Of a DNA stretch of 64,000 nucleotides, positions 10,072 to 20,500 are shown one piece after another (position 1 is the first letter of the stretch; the number at the start of each line of letters is the position of its first letter). The stretch is taken from contig LT598468.1 in NCBI GenBank assembly GCA_900074745.1, forward strand, positions 1,426,001-1,490,000, in the 5' to 3' direction. A program made the position numbers and the translations under genes. The notes beneath the pieces are model-generated. The model did not search any database. It saw only the letters and a program-made list of their open reading frames with translations, and was not told the DNA's origin. Source of the DNA: Lachancea mirantina (Eukaryota > Ascomycota > Saccharomycetes > Saccharomycetales > Saccharomycetaceae).

Positions 10072-11976
10072 TTATACAAGGCCGCTCAAAGTTAGCTTTT
10101 CCAAAAATGGGGCCAGGTCTTCTTTTCTAATTTCGATAATAGAGCTTTCAAAATTGTCAATTCTGACCTTGGCACCTGTTTCCGTTGCGATCTGCTGGAA
10201 AGCGACGCTGAAGTTGTTCAGTATGGGACGCTTTTTCGACAGAGCATCAAGACCACGCGGGTATCGTGCCGGCAGACCTGCTAACAGGTAAGTCTCTGTG
10301 GTGGCGTCGAGACATCCGAGAACCATTGGCAAGAGCTGTTTTTCTTCTGCTTCTGCACAGCATTCCATGATCCAGTTCCCCAATCGTAACAAAGTTAACG
10401 GATTACGGTAAAGCTCGAGATCGGGACCGTCTTGTAAAATGCACAGACGGTAAATCCGCAAATGTTTTATGAGTTTTTTTTCCAAGACCGCGACTCCGGT
10501 GTTGAAAACCGATCTTTGTAGAACCTGTGCGACTTTTAAACCCTGTTGCATGAGTTCCATCTTGTCATCGAGAGCATCCCAACTGAGCCAAAAATTTCGT
10601 ACCAGTTTTCTTTCTCTTTCTGCCAATTTCTGAGACGCTTCTAGGCCCTCTTGCAAAGTTGTCGCGTTAGTGCTATTTTGAAGCGCTTCTGGTTTATCAA
10701 CGTCAGATTTTTGTCCCATTTCTAATAATGCGGTAATGGATTCGACACATTCACTGGCGCTGACAGCCCCTCGATACCCAAAAGTTCGCACGAAGCCATC
10801 TCTCACAATTCCCTCTAAACCGTATCTTCCGAGATTCTTGTCAAAGATCACCCCAAGCTCCTTTTTAACCCTATTGTCCATGTAAAGCCAATTCTCTTGC
10901 GCGGTCGACAGTGAAATGCCCATACGAGCAAATATTTTATGCAGTGTTTTTTTGCCGTTTTCGTTCCACAGCGACAGTTTCGCATTAACGTAGTTGGAGT
11001 AAAAGAAGCTGTCGTACAGCGACGAATGTCGCAGTAAAAACAGGAAATAATCCGGCTGAATTTCGACGGTAAGCGTGTCCGGCGTTTTGATCTTTTCGTG
11101 AGGCGAAAGCCGTCTGACTTCGTCTTGCAGGAGAGGTCGCAGACGTTCGTAGATCTGCGGGAACGCTATGTCAAGCGATGACGCTCCCAAAATCGCCAAC
11201 CATAGATATTGGAGGTTGGTCTCCCCTATGGAAGATATGAGCGAGTAAGTCTGAACCGCTATGGAGTTCGAAACGGTCGTACCTTGCGCGTAATATTCTT
11301 CAAGTAGTGTTTCACATCTGTGCATGAGTTTCTTCCTCTGTTTCGATGCAGAAGTTGCCATGCCTTTTCGTTTGCGTTTAACCTGGCTGCTGGAATTCTC
11401 GCTGTCGTCGTCTTCCTCAGTCTCGTCCTGTGTATCGTCCTCGGTGTCGCCCGCAGAACTGGCTCCCGTATCTTCGAGGTGCTCCTCAGTCATTCTCAGG
11501 TAATCCAGGTATGCTTCTTTCTGTTTTTCCAGACTTTCTTCGACGGTTCCATCGTCCAAACAAGTTACGATCTGCGATCCAAACAAGTTGTCCAAATTCC
11601 AAGGTCTGTGTGAATCCATCACGTATATGTTCCGCTTGTACTTCCTCACAGGCTCTGTCTCCAGCAGGTACTCCTGCGCATCGATTTCTAAGAAATCTTC
11701 AATATCGACCATTCCACCGCATCCGACCAAAACCACACTGTTGATATTATCGTCCAATTCTTGGAAATAGTGTTTCAGCTCCGAATATCCAAAAATAGGC
11801 ACCAATTGCAACTGTACTAACTGTCTTTTAAAGAGTTTTGTCAGAATTTTGGACGCGCAAAGCGCGTCTACATTCAAACAAGATACGAATATTACCAATT
11901 GGCACGACGAATGGGATGACGATTCCCGCAAAATATGTTCGTAGGCCTCATGATGGTTTCGTATACTGAAATACAT
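10072..11976 (-). CDS. CDC45: DNA replication initiation factor Cdc45
   Basis: Cdc45 is part of the CMG replicative helicase (Cdc45-Mcm2-7-GINS) and is related to DHH-family phosphoesterases without activity. The 634-residue product shows the characteristic start MYFSIRNHHEAYEHILR, SSSHSSCQLVIFVSCLNVDALCA split over family blocks, DSHRPWNLDNLFGSQI, an acidic stretch at about 170-200 followed by basic KRKRKG, and the highly conserved end FLEKLTLSGL. The frame extends six codons upstream to a GTG, but the ATG at 11976 matches the usual start. Length is near that of S. cerevisiae (650). It stands head to head with LCL2, as YLR103C and YLR104W do. Confidence 0.97.
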   Translation of the reverse strand: MYFSIRNHHEAYEHILRESSSHSSCQLVIFVSCLNVDALCASKILTKLFKRQLVQLQLVPIFGYSELKHYFQELDDNINSVVLVGCGGMVDIEDFLEIDAQEYLLETEPVRKYKRNIYVMDSHRPWNLDNLFGSQIVTCLDDGTVEESLEKQKEAYLDYLRMTEEHLEDTGASSAGDTEDDTQDETEEDDDSENSSSQVKRKRKGMATSASKQRKKLMHRCETLLEEYYAQGTTVSNSIAVQTYSLISSIGETNLQYLWLAILGASSLDIAFPQIYERLRPLLQDEVRRLSPHEKIKTPDTLTVEIQPDYFLFLLRHSSLYDSFFYSNYVNAKLSLWNENGKKTLHKIFARMGISLSTAQENWLYMDNRVKKELGVIFDKNLGRYGLEGIVRDGFVRTFGYRGAVSASECVESITALLEMGQKSDVDKPEALQNSTNATTLQEGLEASQKLAERERKLVRNFWLSWDALDDKMELMQQGLKVAQVLQRSVFNTGVAVLEKKLIKHLRIYRLCILQDGPDLELYRNPLTLLRLGNWIMECCAEAEEKQLLPMVLGCLDATTETYLLAGLPARYPRGLDALSKKRPILNNFSVAFQQIATETGAKVRIDNFESSIIEIRKEDLAPFLEKLTLSGLV

Positions 11977-12171
11977 GGCATGTGATTCCCACACAATGGC
12001 ACCAAGACAGTGGGATGTGTTGTTTCAGCTCTTAAATTTTTCAGTGACGTGGTAATATAGCCAGAGCTCATCTTGAAATTTGATCACCTTAACGAGACTC
12101 TTCAAGTCACAGATAGAGACTCAAAAAACTGGAGTTTGAGCATTTAAAGGATCTTTCTGCAATCGGCGGCA

Positions 12172-12570
12172 ATGAAGGTACTGGCTCTTCTTTTCATAAG
12201 CTTTTTTGCAAGCATTAGCAAGGCATTTATGTTCGATTTTGGTCAACACGCACAGCAGCAGCAGCAGCAGCAGCAGCAACAGCCCCAAATATCTTACGAA
12301 GACTCAGTTCTAAACAACGATTGTGACAAGTATTTATGTCCTGATACAATGGCGTGTGTTTCGAGTGCCGAAAAGTGTCCCTGCCCTTTCCCAAAATCAC
12401 AATTGAGATGCGTGCTTCCCAATGGCCATCACATTTGTATATCGAAGCCCGCGACTCACGACATTGCTCTCCAAGAATTGTATGACGACCCAGTCAAGGG
12501 TCCCAAGACCAGAACAAAGGGTTCGAGGGACTGTGGATGGGTAGAACAAGCCTTCAAAGGAGAGATGTAG
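12172..12570 (+). CDS. LCL2: Long chronological lifespan protein 2 (ER/secretory)
   Basis: A 132-residue protein matching Lcl2 (131 residues in S. cerevisiae), a small secretory-pathway protein implicated in ER-associated degradation and lifespan; its molecular activity is unknown. A signal peptide is clear (MKVLALLFISFFASISKA). Directly after it comes a run of ten glutamines encoded mainly by CAG (12253-12282). The rest is cysteine-rich and conserved: YEDSVLNNDCDKYLCPDT, CPCPFPKSQLRC and GSRDCGWVEQA. It shares a short divergent promoter with CDC45, as in YLR103C-YLR104W. Confidence 0.93.
   Translation: MKVLALLFISFFASISKAFMFDFGQHAQQQQQQQQQQPQISYEDSVLNNDCDKYLCPDTMACVSSAEKCPCPFPKSQLRCVLPNGHHICISKPATHDIALQELYDDPVKGPKTRTKGSRDCGWVEQAFKGEM
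12253..12282 (+). repeat. CAG microsatellite (polyglutamine) in LCL2
   Basis: Eight CAG codons, one CAA and one CAG follow one another, giving ten glutamines just after the predicted signal peptide. Such tracts vary in length between strains. Confidence 0.95.
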
Positions 12571-12679
12571 GGCTTATCACCCTCATCCCCAAATATGTAG
12601 ATATTTAGAAAAGGTCTTTTTAAGGCGTGCATGCAGAATTGTGCTGGTGTTCATTCGAATTTCAATTTCAATTTCAATC

Positions 12680-13738
12680 TCAATCCCTGTTCTTTCCAGG
12701 GACCCACCGTCGGTAGGTTACTTCGCCGATTTTAAAGGATGAGAACGCGCTCGCGTAATTGTGATTTTGCCAGAATTGCAAGATTTGTCTTTCGGAAACT
12801 TGGCGTTCAACGTAGCAGACAACAAAGCTTTTCCTTGCACCCCCCACGACTCTTGCAGTGCTCGAATATTGCGTGTAGTCCAATGTTTCATCAGCGTTTA
12901 GTACCATGACAGCGAATTCTGCGTGTTGAAAAGGGGGACCGCGCCTATAAAGAAGAAAATCACAGCCAAATTTTACACCAGATCGTACACACCAGCCTCT
13001 TGACCTGTAATGATGATATGCCACGTATTTGGTTGCTAAGCTTTCAATATCGGCAAAAGTTGCATTCGAGCTCACCAGCGTGCTCATTAAAGTTGGGACC
13101 TGCAAATCAAGAACTGGGAGTGCAAACGAGAGAAAAATGGCTTCTACGGGCATTAGCTCCAGTACTTCTATTGGCATAACCTCGCCAGCGTCGTCTAAAA
13201 GTTCATGATCGATCTCACGGAAAACCACATCATCGTCGTCTTTATCGTAAGCCAGTTCTTTGTCTCTGAGAGATCTAAGGAAAAGGCGCTCCTGATCCAA
13301 AATCTCACAGGCCAAATCACCTTTCTGACGCAATTCTAGCTTTGCAGCCTCAAATTTGCTTCGTTCGCGCTTAAATTGAAGCCTTCGCTGGCGTCGCTTC
13401 TCCGTCACGCTTTCAAGGCCTCTCTCGGAAGATTCTAAACCCAATCGTTTCGCAGTTCGCTGCCTCCAAGTAGCCTCGCTTCTGGACATCCTTCCAGTGC
13501 CAAAAAACCCATTGTCCCACAGCAAGCGCATATCCTGTTCTCTACAAACCGTTACACGCTTCAGGTCATCCATCTCGGCGTGTACCCTGACCTGAGGTTC
13601 ATTACTACCCGAAAGGTAGCAAAACAACCAGTACGCCCATGAAATTGGATTGTGTGGAATTAGCGGTGGTAGGTGGTCCAATGGGTGAATTGGAAGTGGA
13701 TATTTGTAACGGTACGCATCGCGAACATATTTAGGCAT
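12680..13738 (-). CDS. SEN2: tRNA-splicing endonuclease catalytic subunit Sen2
   Basis: Sen2 cuts the 5' splice site of intron-containing pre-tRNAs, within the Sen2-Sen15-Sen34-Sen54 complex on the mitochondrial outer surface in yeast. The 352-residue product (377 in S. cerevisiae) has the nuclease fold at its C-terminus (YHHYRSRGWCVRSG, KFGCDFLLYRRGPPFQH). The catalytic triad is in place with the correct spacing: Tyr264, His272 and Lys303. The middle is a charged, basic-acidic region. It sits downstream of MDN1 on the same strand, as in YLR105C-YLR106C. An intron-bearing tRNA gene, a substrate of this complex, is in the same window at 42535. Confidence 0.96.
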   Translation of the reverse strand: MPKYVRDAYRYKYPLPIHPLDHLPPLIPHNPISWAYWLFCYLSGSNEPQVRVHAEMDDLKRVTVCREQDMRLLWDNGFFGTGRMSRSEATWRQRTAKRLGLESSERGLESVTEKRRQRRLQFKRERSKFEAAKLELRQKGDLACEILDQERLFLRSLRDKELAYDKDDDDVVFREIDHELLDDAGEVMPIEVLELMPVEAIFLSFALPVLDLQVPTLMSTLVSSNATFADIESLATKYVAYHHYRSRGWCVRSGVKFGCDFLLYRRGPPFQHAEFAVMVLNADETLDYTQYSSTARVVGGARKSFVVCYVERQVSERQILQFWQNHNYASAFSSFKIGEVTYRRWVPGKNRD

Positions 13739-14594
13739 TTTTCAAGCTGCTCAAGACTTCTAAAAGCTTGTTTTTTTCGCTCTATCACTAAATCACACTA
13801 GCTCAATGCTCACCGAGCCTATTAAGAAAATTTGAGCGATCTTTTTAACGGCTTCTGATCCATGTCTTTTATGCGATGAGCCATGGTGAAAAGCTTGAAA
13901 ATTTCCAAATGTAGACCCCATCTGCCCTGTGAGCTAACAAAATCGCTGAAAACGCTACAATATGTTTAAAAATCTATAACAAGAGCTACTGTCCCTTTTT
14001 TGCATGGTCAGATACCGTTGTAGTCTATTGAGAAATCATTGCGCTCCCATTGAGTGTTGATCTTCGAGCACATGGTTTGTATCATCATTCAAGCGCAGGA
14101 CTACTTATGACAAGTACTATTAGATCAGAACTGGAAAAGCCTCGAAGTAAACAAAAGCTGTTTCTACTGAGACAGCGATTTGCTTCATCGAGAGCTATTT
14201 GAATTCGGCTTATTCTTGTCCTGTTTTAGCAGAAGTTTCGTTGATGAATAATGTAGATTAAAAATTTTTCAATTTTTCCTGATGCCCTTTTATAATTGAT
14301 GGAAATCGGCAATAGATACAACAAGATCAGGTAAAAACCACGAAGGAAGGGCTTATTCTATACATTAAGATCTTGAATCGAAGGTTTGCCTTTGCCTTGA
14401 GTTTCAAAAAAATGAGTGGTACTTGACAGTAAATTTGAGCTTATTTTAATGTTAAATGAGGGTTCTATATATACCAAATTTATATGTGGGTTCGCTTTTC
14501 ATCAACGCCAAGAAATTGTCATCCCACATTTTCAGAGACTTCGTCGATTTGAAGAGTCTGCTGCCCGAATATATTGGTAGTAGAGCGGCTTTAT
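13739..14594. other. SEN2-MDN1 intergenic region
   Basis: An 856-bp spacer, long for this window, holding the SEN2 promoter and the MDN1 3' flank. It includes a PAC-like element (listed separately) and AT-rich sequence near 14255-14290. I looked for a tRNA, box C/D or H/ACA RNA and a small coding region and saw nothing I can support. Confidence 0.5.
13873..13880 (+). promoter_or_regulatory. PAC element upstream of SEN2
   Basis: GCGATGAG matches the PAC motif (bound by Dot6/Tod6) of ribosome-biogenesis and RNA-processing genes. It lies about 135 bp upstream of the SEN2 start. A weak RRPE-like TGAAAATTT occurs about 25 bp further upstream. Eight bases with one sensible context give moderate support. 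Confidence 0.5.
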
Positions 14595-17500
14595 CTACGC
14601 AGCCGCAAGTTCCGAAAAGTACTGGCGTAGAATTACGGAAAGCATTTCGGGAAGTTCAGATATGTCACGAACGACAACATAAAACTCGAACGGGAACGTG
14701 TCTAGATACTTCCCAACTTTCAATTGCAGATTACCACTTTGATCTGGAATATAGCTAACTTGGCTCATATCCATGATAGACTGAGAAGAGTTAATTCCGT
14801 CGACGATCACGAAAACAAGCATGATACGATTTTCGCGCGCACGGCGAACCAAGCGCAGGATTGTCTCGTGGTCCTCGCAGACACCATCAGAAATGACGAT
14901 TTGCAGTTGCCACAAATCGGCAGTGCTCGAGCTCTGGGCTTGTTGGAAGATCCTGATCGATTCGGCAACCAGTTTTTTCACGTCGGTTTTCGATTCCTGA
15001 AAATCGAACCACTGGAATATTTTGGGTCCGGAGTCACCGCTAAAAGCCCTGTTAAATCCATGAACTTCTTGAACTGTCTCTCCAAATTTAACAACAGAAA
15101 GACCGCCGGACTCTAACTGGGTTAGAGCTTTAGAGACAAGACAAATGCTTTGGAACGCGAGATTCACAGATTTAGATTCGCTCATCGATTTCGAGTCATC
15201 GACCGCTATCATGATTTGATACTGACGCTTGCTCGGCTTTGTGCGTCTCAGCCATATCTTGTCTTTACGGAACTGAGAAGCAATGTAGGGAATAATCTTT
15301 TTCATGTTTAACCTCTTACCAGTCTTGTAGTCTCCTCTCAATTTAGTCGCCAATGTGGGCTCCAAAATCAAGCGTAGTTGTTCACACAGACCCGCCGATA
15401 GTTCAGCAGTTTGTGTTTCACTGTTTCGCCACAAGGCGCGAGACTCTTCCAATGAACGGGCTGGCTCCAGCTGGTCGTGATCAATTTTGACCTTCCGATC
15501 GACTTCTTCCATAAGCTGATCCAAATCGTCATCGCTGCTTCCGAGAAGATCAGAGCTGGTGAATTTATCCTTCTCAGAAATATGTTGGCGTTCGCCGATA
15601 TACGCGCCGCTGCTCTTCTTCTCTGATTCGCGATGGTCACCATCGTTGGGCCCTTTTTCTGGTTCCCTTTCAATGTCTTGTTCGATGCCTGTGTTATTGG
15701 TATCAAATTCTGCTTCCGCGTCTTCAACTTCTTCTTGATCCAAATCTTCATCATCAATTGCCATTTCCTCATCGATAGAAGTTACTTGATCTTTATTGGC
15801 GGAGCCTAGCGCTTGAGTGGTGTCTTCGGTATTGGCCCCTTCAACATGTTCGAATTCGTCGGGACGTTGATTAGCTCTCTCCTGATCATTCTCCTCGGTG
15901 TTGCTCTGAGACGCTTCTCTTATTTCATTGTGTCTTCTGTGGAACTCCTTTAGATTATCACCCAGCTGCTTCAAGCTCTCATTAGCTTCTTGCCTTGAAC
16001 TATCATTGGCACTTGAATCCTGATTCATCTGCTGGCTTTGGTCAGCTGCACCATTACTTCCGATGTCATTCCTTTCCTCATTGTCCAGGGCGTCTCCACC
16101 CTCTCCTCTCGTACCTGCTTCTTGCTGAACAGCTGTATCATGATCTTCATCCTCCATCTTCACATCAGAATTGTTCAAGCCGTTGAGGCCCTCAAGTGAA
16201 TCCTCACCACCACTTTCTCCTGTAGGAGTTTGGTCATCCTTGGTGTTCTTTACTTCTTGATCGAATTGCTCAATATCATGATTATCTTCGTCGGCTTCAG
16301 GTGAAGATTCAAGTTCTTCAGTCTTCTCTATTGATTCCTCTTCATCCAAGTTATCACTTTCTTCTTCATTAAACTCTTCTTCTTTGCTAATTTGGTTAGC
16401 TTCGGCCTCATGATCCTCGGAATTTTCCTCGTCGACATCCATTTCGTCAACTGATTTGATGTCTGCCTCATTGTCTGAAATAGGCTCCTCTTCAGAGTCC
16501 AGATTCATCCCCTCAGGCAAATTCATTGTGTCAACTTCGGGCGGTGGGGGAGCCATGTCATCTGCTGTCTGCTCATCCACGACCTCATCGTTCTGTCCCA
16601 CTGCATCGTCCTCCGATTCATCACCTCCTTCATCATGCTCTCGATCATCTTCCTCGGAACCTTCCCCCGGCGCTTCGTTGCTTTCCTGATCCTCGTCTGC
16701 ACCTTCGTCACCATGAGGCTCATTCAATTTATCATGATCTTCTTCGCTTGCCTTCATCTCTTCGTTAGCAGGGTTGTTTAAAGCTTGCTCAGACTCTTTT
16801 TCGTTCGAATTGGACGAACCATCATTGTCCCACATCTTCTCGTCAATTGCGTTCGGGTCGTCGTCTCCAATATTGTCAACCTCTTCGTCGAGCTCATTCT
16901 CATCCTCATCTTTGTCTTCGCCTTCGCTCTCATCCTCACCACTGGCGTCTTCTAAATCACCACCCATATCGCCTTCTATTTCGACCGCACTGTCTTCCCC
17001 CTTATCGTCCATATCTTCTTTATCCTTCTGCTTTTCGTTTGATTCTTGGGCGACTTCGTTAATCTCTTCGTCGTCTAGACCATCTCCTTTACTCTCGGCG
17101 CCATCGCCCTCTCCCAATCCTGTACCATCAGTCAAGTTCTTATCATCAACCTCTTCGGAAGGTGGTGTTGGAGAGCATAAGCCCTCGCTCCCGAGTATTA
17201 ACAACATATTTGCAAGAAGAAAGGTACCATGGGAGAGATTCTCATAGTTTTTGCTAGCCATGTTCAGGATGCCTGTCAGAAGCCTGCGAAAGCTGTCAAG
17301 AAGGGGCAATGCATACGAACACATATATGATACCACTTTTGAACTCTTCTTGTTGAGGTTACTCTGGATTATGATATCCGTTGAGGCTCTTAGATTTGAT
17401 AGCACACGAGAATTCTGAACCACGTAAAGGGCCTCGGAAATAGTTCTTTGTGTATCGGTTAACCATGTGTCAGACTCCTCAGAGGCTCTTCCGAACTGTT

Positions 17501-20500
17501 CAACAAGTTTCTGCACTGTAAGCATAATGGAGGTTGTTAAATTTTGTAAAGAGCGATCGAGTTCCCCGACATTGTTTGCTGATTCGCTCTTTACCTCAAG
17601 TGTTTCCACATCTTGAGAAAGCTTTTGCTTAATCCAAGAAGCTACCATTTCAAAAACGAATGAATAAATAGACTTGCAAGAGGTAAGCTTGTTCGCCAAA
17701 TCCGTCATGTAGTTCATGAAGTCAAAAACGGTTTTGATCAATCTTTCATCCGAGTAATGCAACCCACCAATGTCTTGCTGTAAACCTGAAATCCAAGTTT
17801 TTGCCTCAAATAGGAAACCCAAGTCACTTTCACAATTCACATAACTCTGGCACTTTTCAACGGTGGTAATTGCATAATCGATCAATCCTGGTAGCCACTC
17901 TGAAATACTTTCTGCGTTTCTTACTGCACGTTTGAAAGATGTATCAATGAGGGCATTGGTGCTTTTGGCAACCAAATTCAACTCGAAGTGCAAGTTCTTA
18001 ATTGCACTACTTATTTCAGCAGATTTTCTCATTGCTGGCCTAATGTTGATAAGCATGTACATCAGGTTTTCGCTGGCTGCTAAACCCTTGGTGAGAAGGA
18101 CGGGAGGGATGTCATCAGTAGGAGACGAAAGAGTCACTTTTAGGCGTGGCATGAGATCCAAGAGCCTGAAGAAATAAGCGTCACACCCATCAATACATGT
18201 GTCTCTCAAGCAGTCCGTATGAGCTAGTATAGATGTAACACTTAGTTGAACCTTTCTGATGTCATCCCTGAAAGCCAACTTAAGACCCATACTCCTCAGG
18301 TCTTTCAATGTATCGTTTATCATTCTTATTTTCTGGGTTTTGAGAGAAGCTAGCTTCTTCTTGTCTTTCTTGTCATAAACCTTTGGAGTCTCATCTCTCA
18401 ATCGCTTCGCTTCTGAGCACACGTCATTCGCGAAAGTATAGAAGCTTGGTAAATTCTCATTTACTATCGAGTAAATATGACGGTCCATATTTCTCACGGT
18501 TCGCGCCATACTTTGATGAGTTTTAGGACGAGAAGTCCAGCTTGGCAACTGCTGAAGAATAGCCTGGGCTTCATCAAGGTCGACCCCCGTGATACGATCT
18601 TCGCTCAGAGTGTTGAAGCATGCCTCAGGTTTGTCCTGGGGAGGTATTCCCGATTCAATCAACGGCTTCGTTTCCAGGTTCAAAACTTCTCGATACTTCC
18701 TAACAATCTTGAAAAGGCTATTATGAGACCTCTTTGAGCTTTGTTTGAGAGCGTCAACATTTACATCCTTCCAGCTGGCCAAAAGAATTATGTCTTTCAT
18801 TTCTTTCTCGAGCGCTTTTCTAGCGTCAGTCTTGGCACGGCGAATGATGGGCAAAAACTGCTCATAAAACGTGACGAAGTTACTCAAGGCAAGGTAAAGA
18901 GCTGACTCCCCTCCATAATCAATTTCAACATGCGCTATAAAAGCTCTTAAGAGTTCGACTCTTGTTTCGAATTCCCCGTAAGTACAGTTGCTGAGAAACA
19001 CATTAAGCGACGACAAAAGCGTTGTTAGCGACTGAGAGTTCTCATTCCCTTCGATGGTATCATAGCGGGCAATCATCAAAGTTTCGAACAGATGGTACCA
19101 CCATTTTCCAATGCGCTTTCTGGAACCTTCATCCTCTGTGTCAAATAGGGCTGCCCATGTTTTGAGCTCCAGTTTTCTCCATGAAACTATTAACTCGGTG
19201 AGGGCCACGACATGGGTCTGAAGGGAGACTTTTGTAGAAGCGTATTTTTGCCATTCAGTAACGTAAGTGTAAATTTGCTCAATCTTTTGCAACGACCTTG
19301 CGATCGGGGTATCGAGAGAGTAATGGCAGAATTCTTGGGAAACTCTAAAAAGGTCAAGAAGTATGGCATGATCGGGCCATTGTTTGAGAAATTCCTTCAC
19401 AGAGCCCCAAAGCGATTCCACTATTTTGATGGCTTTTCTTATTTCTCCCAGACTATGGTCCCGGTAGAAGTCCAACGTTTCCTCGATGTGGTTCTGGTTT
19501 TCGCTAAGGCAATCAAGCTTGCTAACGAAATGATGTACGACTGAGACCAAATCATTTGAATTTTTGCTTACGTTATTTGCACTGAACCCATTCTTTATCA
19601 AAGAGTCTGTCAGCTCTGCACCGACTTCTGCAACCTCCGTAATGCTTACGCTTCTGCTGGAGAAGACTTGCATGTAAGATTGAGCTAAATCATAACTGGC
19701 GCTTTCAAATTCGTCCGCGGTATCTTCTGAGCTCCCTTCTTCATCGTTACAATTTGGAAATAGCTTTGCAATTTCACTCTCCTCATCTTCATCTTTGTGA
19801 TTATATCGGTAAATTCCGCTTTGATTCAGGGCCTCCTTTTCAGCCTGCTCTCTTCTAACAACCCAGCGCAAATATAAGCATTCGAGAGCCTTTTGGAAAA
19901 CAGGTTTTAAGGTTTCGGCTTTGTCGTGAAGCTTATAAAGCTTCAAAAAGAAGATCATAAGCTTTTCGACGACTGAACCCTTCAAGCCTTGGTTCTTTGA
20001 GAATTTTTCGGCTTCCTCAAAAACCTCACATATCTTGCTTGTTGATGATATTACCAAAGGATTGAGCGCCCAGAGAGGTGATTTTGGAGAGCGCTCCACA
20101 GACTTATCTCTTCCAAATAATACTAAATCGGTACCAAACTTGAGGCCGTTGATGAAGCTCGACAGCAAATCGTTGACGTCCGAGTAGACTTTAAACGACG
20201 AGTTCAAACGTTCGATGAACTGCGAAGTGTTTTGCTGAAAGAGATTGGCTTGGCTGAGGGCTCTAACGTCGGCGCTCTCGATGCTTGTCAACATATTGGT
20301 GACAGGGATACTATCGGCGGTGGAACTTATGAAGGCTTGCCATTCATCGAAAAGCATATCGATCGATTCATGCGGTCTGTAAATTCTAGGTTTGACTGCG
20401 ATGCCCGTTTTGATCTCCTTTGATATGACATTTTCAATTGAAATGGGGGAATCGCCGCTCAAAATCAAACGTCCGAACCGCCACGACTCAATCAGCGACT

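Noticed and set aside
14236-14283. Possible box C/D snoRNA (TTGATGAA followed by CCTGATG)
   Set aside because: Boxes are too close together and there is no terminal stem or guide-like pairing to rRNA that I can point to.
16774-17247. Serine-rich plus-strand frame opposite the MDN1 acidic region
   Set aside because: Long Glu/Asp codon runs read on the other strand give Ser/Phe/Leu runs; a mirror artefact.
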